Shown here piece after piece: positions 62,076-64,000 of a stretch of 64,000 nucleotides of DNA. Made by a program: the position numbers and the translations under genes. The first letter of the stretch is position 1; the number at the start of each line of letters is the position of its first letter. Below the pieces are notes generated by a model, which was not told the origin of the DNA, did not search any database, and was given only the letters and a program-made list of their open reading frames with translations. This DNA comes from Bacteroidota bacterium (GTDB taxonomy: Bacteria; Bacteroidota; Bacteroidia; Cytophagales; Cyclobacteriaceae), in contig JAFDZA010000025.1 of NCBI GenBank assembly GCA_018267135.1, positions 1-64,000 on the forward strand. Direction: 5' to 3'.

Positions 62076-62151
62076 AGGAATGATAAAATATGGACATGAG
62101 CTGGTAAAACCGAATGGTGTTTTATTGATCCTTTGTTTTTCGTATAGGCAT

Positions 62152-62185
62152 AAAAAAAGGCAAGAAAAAATTCTTGCCTTTTTTT
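62152..62185. terminator. Strong bidirectional terminator hairpin
   Basis: AAAAAAAGGCAAGAA and its complement TTCTTGCCTTTTTTT form a perfect 15-bp stem with loop AAAA (62152-62166 and 62171-62185). It ends the DUF4397 gene on the minus strand (stop at 62200) with a T7 tract; the opposite strand also has T7. Confidence 0.9.
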
Positions 62186-62199
62186 GAGTATGGTCTGTT

Positions 62200-62967
62200 T
62201 TAGTTATGCTGCACTACATTGAGAGCATACGCCACTTTAACCGTTCCGGAAACTACCTTACCGGTAAGAAATACCGAGTATGCTTTTCCGGGCGATAGCG
62301 TAACGGTAGTGGTGGCTAACACCGTACCCGAAATACTTCCCGAAGCAACTTGCAGCGTATAGGTATTAGGTGCTACCGAAGAAAAGGAGCTACTGCCCGA
62401 ACGGTAAGCGGTAGCATTACTGATAGATCCCAAAGCAGCCCCGGCATTAGATAAATAAACGGACGGGGCTCCGGCCGCCAGATTATAAAACCGAACTCCA
62501 GATTTAGAGGCAGCTATGGCGAGATTATCCGACACCGGGCCGATGAAGCGCAACCCCCCAGGAGCAGAAGTAAAACCTAACCCTTTCGTAAATGGCCGGT
62601 TTACAGAATCCGTAACAAAAACAGTATAGGTTCCCGATCCGGCTAATGTAGATTGAGTAACCAAGTCTGCGCTTAGCGCAACCGTATCTTGACCTACTAC
62701 TCCATACACGGCTTTCTTTATACGGAATTGCTCCGAACCCGGGTTTACATTTAGATACCCGGATGCCACCTGCGAATTCAATGCCGCTACTTGTGCATTG
62801 TTAACCTGATACACTAAACTGGGCGCATCGGGCGAAGCATTGATAAACAATACTTTTGCATACCGAATGGTGTTGGTTGCTTGCGGATTAGGAAAGCTCG
62901 GTTCAGAACAACTTTGAACAATTAACCCGGCTATGATAATTGAAAAAATGAATTTAAAATATTTCAT
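62200..62967 (-). CDS. DUF4397 family lipoprotein
   Basis: From the ATG at 62967 the product has 255 residues; the longer frame from 63051 overlaps the receptor gene and is rejected. A lipoprotein signal with lipobox IVQSC gives lipidated Cys near residue 20. The body has VLFINASPDAPSLVYQVNNAQV, then repeated beta strands typical of DUF4397. It is co-directional with and 14 bp behind a TonB-dependent receptor, like SusD-type partners but without SusD homology. The exported role is unknown. Confidence 0.88.
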   Translation of the reverse strand: MKYFKFIFSIIIAGLIVQSCSEPSFPNPQATNTIRYAKVLFINASPDAPSLVYQVNNAQVAALNSQVASGYLNVNPGSEQFRIKKAVYGVVGQDTVALSADLVTQSTLAGSGTYTVFVTDSVNRPFTKGLGFTSAPGGLRFIGPVSDNLAIAASKSGVRFYNLAAGAPSVYLSNAGAALGSISNATAYRSGSSSFSSVAPNTYTLQVASGSISGTVLATTTVTLSPGKAYSVFLTGKVVSGTVKVAYALNVVQHN

Positions 62968-62981
62968 GGTCGTTAAATTTT

Positions 62982-64000
62982 TTAGTTGAAGATATAACGG
63001 ACACCCACTTGCAACTGATACCGCGAAGCCGTAGTCGTGCTGTTTACCCATGTGTTGCTCAGAGGCGTTCCATTCGGATTAGTAGCAAACGTAAAGATGG
63101 GTCTTCCGGAAGCAGCCGTGGTAGTGTAGGAATTGCTCGGCAATAAAGGATTGGTTTGTGTATTCGGTGTAGTAGAGGCCGGATTTTCATACCCAACAAA
63201 ATTTAATAATGCCGACCGGGCCGGAAGTCGCACAACACCCCAATCAGAATTTAACAAATTGAGGAAGTTAATCGCCTCAAATGAAAACTGTAAGGTATTA
63301 CGCTTACCGTTTTTTGTCTCAATATAAAAATCCTGAAGCAAGCGCAAGTTCAATACATTAAACCAGGGAGCTACCGCACCATTTCGGGCGGCATATTCAC
63401 CGCGGTGATGGCTTAAGTATTTATCTTGATTGATATAGTTGTCTAACTGTTGCCAGATCTGGTTAACAGAACGGGTGTCTGTTGCCCCGGAGGTTGTGAG
63501 CAAAATTTCATTTTGATTACGGGGGATATAGATCAAATCATTGCTGGCATTTCCGTCTCCGTTTATATCTCCGCTATAGGTGTACGAATAACGGAAGCCC
63601 GAAGATCCTTGGTAGATGGCAGAGATCGTAGTGGCCGTGTATTTCAAATATTCTTTCCGGTACGAGGCGCTGGCAGCAATGCGGTGCATGGAAAGGTTGC
63701 CCGAATAGGATAGAACAGGTGTATTATATCCTACCACCTGAGGATAGCCGGTCAGGTTTCCGCTTGCCGTTGACCCGGTTTCGCTAAACGCATCGCGCGA
63801 GTCGGAGTAGGTATAAGCGGCACTGGCATAAAATCCTTTTTCAAAGGTTTTTTGTAGCTGTGCCGTAGCCGAATACTGATATCCTTTACTGGTATTATCC
63901 AGCATCACGGCTTGTGTAATATTTTGGTTTATTCTTCTTCCCCACAAAGGTACTCCGTTGCCATCGGTGGCAGCACTAGGGTTGGGCGCAATCGTAGTGG
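62982..64000 (-). CDS. TonB-dependent receptor/outer-membrane beta-barrel (3' part, cut by the window edge)
   Basis: At least 338 residues of the C-terminal part are present, and the frame stays open to base 64000, so the 5' end is outside. Alternating beta strands with aromatic ends are typical of an outer-membrane barrel (KTFEKGFYASAAYTYSDSRD, GYQYSATAQL), with the final strand YQLQVGVRYIFN ending in an aromatic residue near the C-terminus. The short DGNGVPLWGRR part near the edge suits a plug/barrel receptor of Bacteroidota, with Asn-rich loops. It should import a ligand with the DUF4397 lipoprotein as its neighbour. Confidence 0.8.
   Translation of the reverse strand, partial: TTIAPNPSAATDGNGVPLWGRRINQNITQAVMLDNTSKGYQYSATAQLQKTFEKGFYASAAYTYSDSRDAFSETGSTASGNLTGYPQVVGYNTPVLSYSGNLSMHRIAASASYRKEYLKYTATTISAIYQGSSGFRYSYTYSGDINGDGNASNDLIYIPRNQNEILLTTSGATDTRSVNQIWQQLDNYINQDKYLSHHRGEYAARNGAVAPWFNVLNLRLLQDFYIETKNGKRNTLQFSFEAINFLNLLNSDWGVVRLPARSALLNFVGYENPASTTPNTQTNPLLPSNSYTTTAASGRPIFTFATNPNGTPLSNTWVNSTTTASRYQLQVGVRYIFN

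Noticed and set aside
62968..63051. Longer N-terminus for the DUF4397 lipoprotein
   Set aside because: It would overlap the receptor gene and destroy the lipoprotein signal that starts at 62967.

Overview
The window looks like a chromosomal segment of a member of the Bacteroidota, most likely Cytophagales-like. The evidence is the protein families (DUF3127, DUF4292, DUF4397, a TonB-dependent receptor with a downstream lipoprotein, a CarboxypepD_reg-like protein, a LytS/LytTR pair, an EnvC-like protein), the absence of clear Shine-Dalgarno sequences, and TAnnTTTG (-7) promoter-like elements close to several start codons. Species cannot be named from the sequence.

Layout. (1) 1-16.9 kb, core chromosome: a truncated CDS, a DUF3127 protein with an SSB-like tail, a GNAT, acetyl-CoA synthetase, a class I aminotransferase, a heptose-phosphate-type PfkB kinase, a CarboxypepD_reg-like secreted protein, a LytS/LytTR two-component pair, a nucleoside-deoxyribosyltransferase-fold protein, a secreted WD40-caspase protein, the c-di-AMP synthase CdaA, MutS and a small lipoprotein. 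(2) 17.09-42.66 kb, an integrated, probably mobilizable element of about 25.5 kb, inserted at the 3' end of tRNA-Leu(UAA). A 14-bp core from the tRNA end is repeated at both borders. The left module holds a tyrosine recombinase, an unknown protein, an excisionase-like HTH protein, ParA/ParB, a candidate oriT and a MOBV-type relaxase, then an XRE repressor and small cargo genes. The right half is cargo: a ubiquitin-like conjugation operon (Ubl-E2 fusion, JAMM-E1 fusion, DUF6527, membrane protein), a divergent operon (sigma-like, Panacea-like, small membrane protein, membrane-anchored caspase-like protease), and a long minus-strand defence operon (AbiE toxin-antitoxin, type I restriction-modification hsdRMS, Septu-like ATPase and HNH nuclease). 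(3) 42.6-64 kb, core chromosome again: tRNA-Leu, tRNA-Gly, a DinB-like protein, a fatty-acid desaturase, an ECF sigma factor, an oxidoreductase, two secreted peptidases, an exonuclease/GIY-YIG fusion, a TPR protein/DUF4292 lipoprotein/EnvC cluster, a trans-sulfuration enzyme, a surface-polysaccharide cluster (GT9, GT26, O-antigen ligase, flippase), and a DUF4397 lipoprotein next to a TonB-dependent receptor that runs off the edge.

Most interesting: the two divergent operons at 25.6-31.7 kb share an 83-bp gap (112 bp between the preferred start codons) that carries an 11-bp inverted repeat. The Ubl machinery has no cysteine in its E2-like domain, and Ser occupies the place where E1 enzymes usually carry a CxxC or catalytic Cys. 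A caspase-like protease with a C-terminal membrane anchor sits opposite. I infer that the two operons may form one defence or signalling system, but the sequence shows only co-location and a shared putative operator. Functions rest on reading motifs by eye; no database search was run.
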